A DNA stretch of 64,000 nt, taken from positions 53,099 through 117,098 of the forward strand of contig CAVOLE010000029.1 in the NCBI GenBank assembly GCA_963696665.1, read 5' to 3'. Shown here piece by piece: positions 63,926 to 64,000 of this stretch (position 1 is the stretch's first letter; each line of letters opens with the position of its first letter). The translations under genes and the position numbers were made by a program. This DNA is from Roseiarcus sp963696665 (GTDB taxonomy: Bacteria > Pseudomonadota > Alphaproteobacteria > Rhizobiales > Beijerinckiaceae). Below the pieces are notes generated by a model, which did no database searches, was not told where the DNA came from, and saw nothing but the letters and a program-made list of their open reading frames with translations.

Positions 63926-64000
63926 ATGACGGAGTTGTCCGCACACGTGCCCGAAATTCGGTGGGAGGATGGGGAGTTCCTCCTGTCCAGAGCCGTCTCG
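63926..64000 (+). CDS. 5' end of a possible large sensor kinase (runs off window)
   Basis: Only 25 codons are visible, MTELSAHVPEIRWEDGEFLL then SRAVS, with AAGG about 9 nt upstream of the ATG. The start resembles the N-terminus of the large proteins that join a Ser/Thr-kinase-like domain, an AAA ATPase, GAF and histidine kinase, whose opening often reads WEDGEFxLxR. Those genes commonly neighbour FixJ-like regulators. The identification rests on a short stretch only. Confidence 0.4.
   Translation, partial: MTELSAHVPEIRWEDGEFLLSRAVS

Overview
The window is GC-rich DNA with alphaproteobacterial gene content. A Hyphomicrobiales relative is the best guess, from TctD/QseC-type and FixJ-type regulators, DUF3489 and DUF1127-like small proteins, periplasmic aldehyde oxidoreductase subunits and HAE1 efflux. 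No marker gene, tRNA or rRNA fixes the species. The density of insertion sequences (IS21 x3, IS5 x3, IS481 x2, IS110 x2, IS66, ISKra4 x3, plus IS6, IS630, IS3 and ISL3 remnants) fits a plasmid, genomic island or other accessory region. About half the length is mobile DNA, much of it nested.

Layout. 0.1-4.4 kb: a two-component system with a PepSY protein, a COG4705 membrane protein and a cis-prenyltransferase. 4.5-14.4 kb: an IS block (IS21 in an IS6 remnant, IS630 remnant, IS66 split by IS110, ISKra4 and ISL3 remnants) carrying a HigBA-type toxin-antitoxin pair. 14.8-19.0 kb: two very large unrecognised reading frames, probably one broken gene of about 1,400 codons (repeat-rich, propeller-like N-half and hydrophobic C-half), between outward-facing ISL3 remnants. 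19.7-24.3 kb: a complete sugar/AI-2-type ABC importer (ATPase, two permeases, binding protein). 24.4-27.5 kb: a converging monooxygenase/VOC/Gfo-Idh set split by an IS5 element that carries a passenger gene. 28.2-30.5 kb: ISKra4 with a 545-bp inverted duplication. 31.2-38.0 kb: cupin, PaoABC-like aldehyde oxidoreductase and a sulfite-oxidase-like gene, the latter two damaged. 38.5-40.9 kb: an unusual aquaporin and a catalase. 41.1-47.3 kb: IS21 containing IS5 (itself containing IS481) and IS110. 47.4-55.0 kb: cupin, glycine-repeat protein, a heme protein, a small exported protein and an RND efflux pump whose adaptor has an amber codon. 55.1-60.2 kb: an FdhF/YdeP-type molybdoenzyme pseudogene split by an IS5-type element that is itself split by IS21. 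60.4-64 kb: small proteins, aldo/keto reductase, a FixJ-like regulator and, divergently, the start of what may be a large sensor kinase.

Themes. All three molybdoenzyme loci are broken (stops, frameshifts, IS insertions). Many genes differ from an open frame by one nucleotide or one stop codon. Real decay is supported by substitution-type stops and IS hits, but some single-base indels, especially in homopolymers, could be sequence errors. The best novelty candidates are the giant unknown gene at 14.8-19.0 kb, the covarying non-coding RNA region shared by the two IS110 elements, and an IS5 passenger gene that takes its stop codon from the target duplication.
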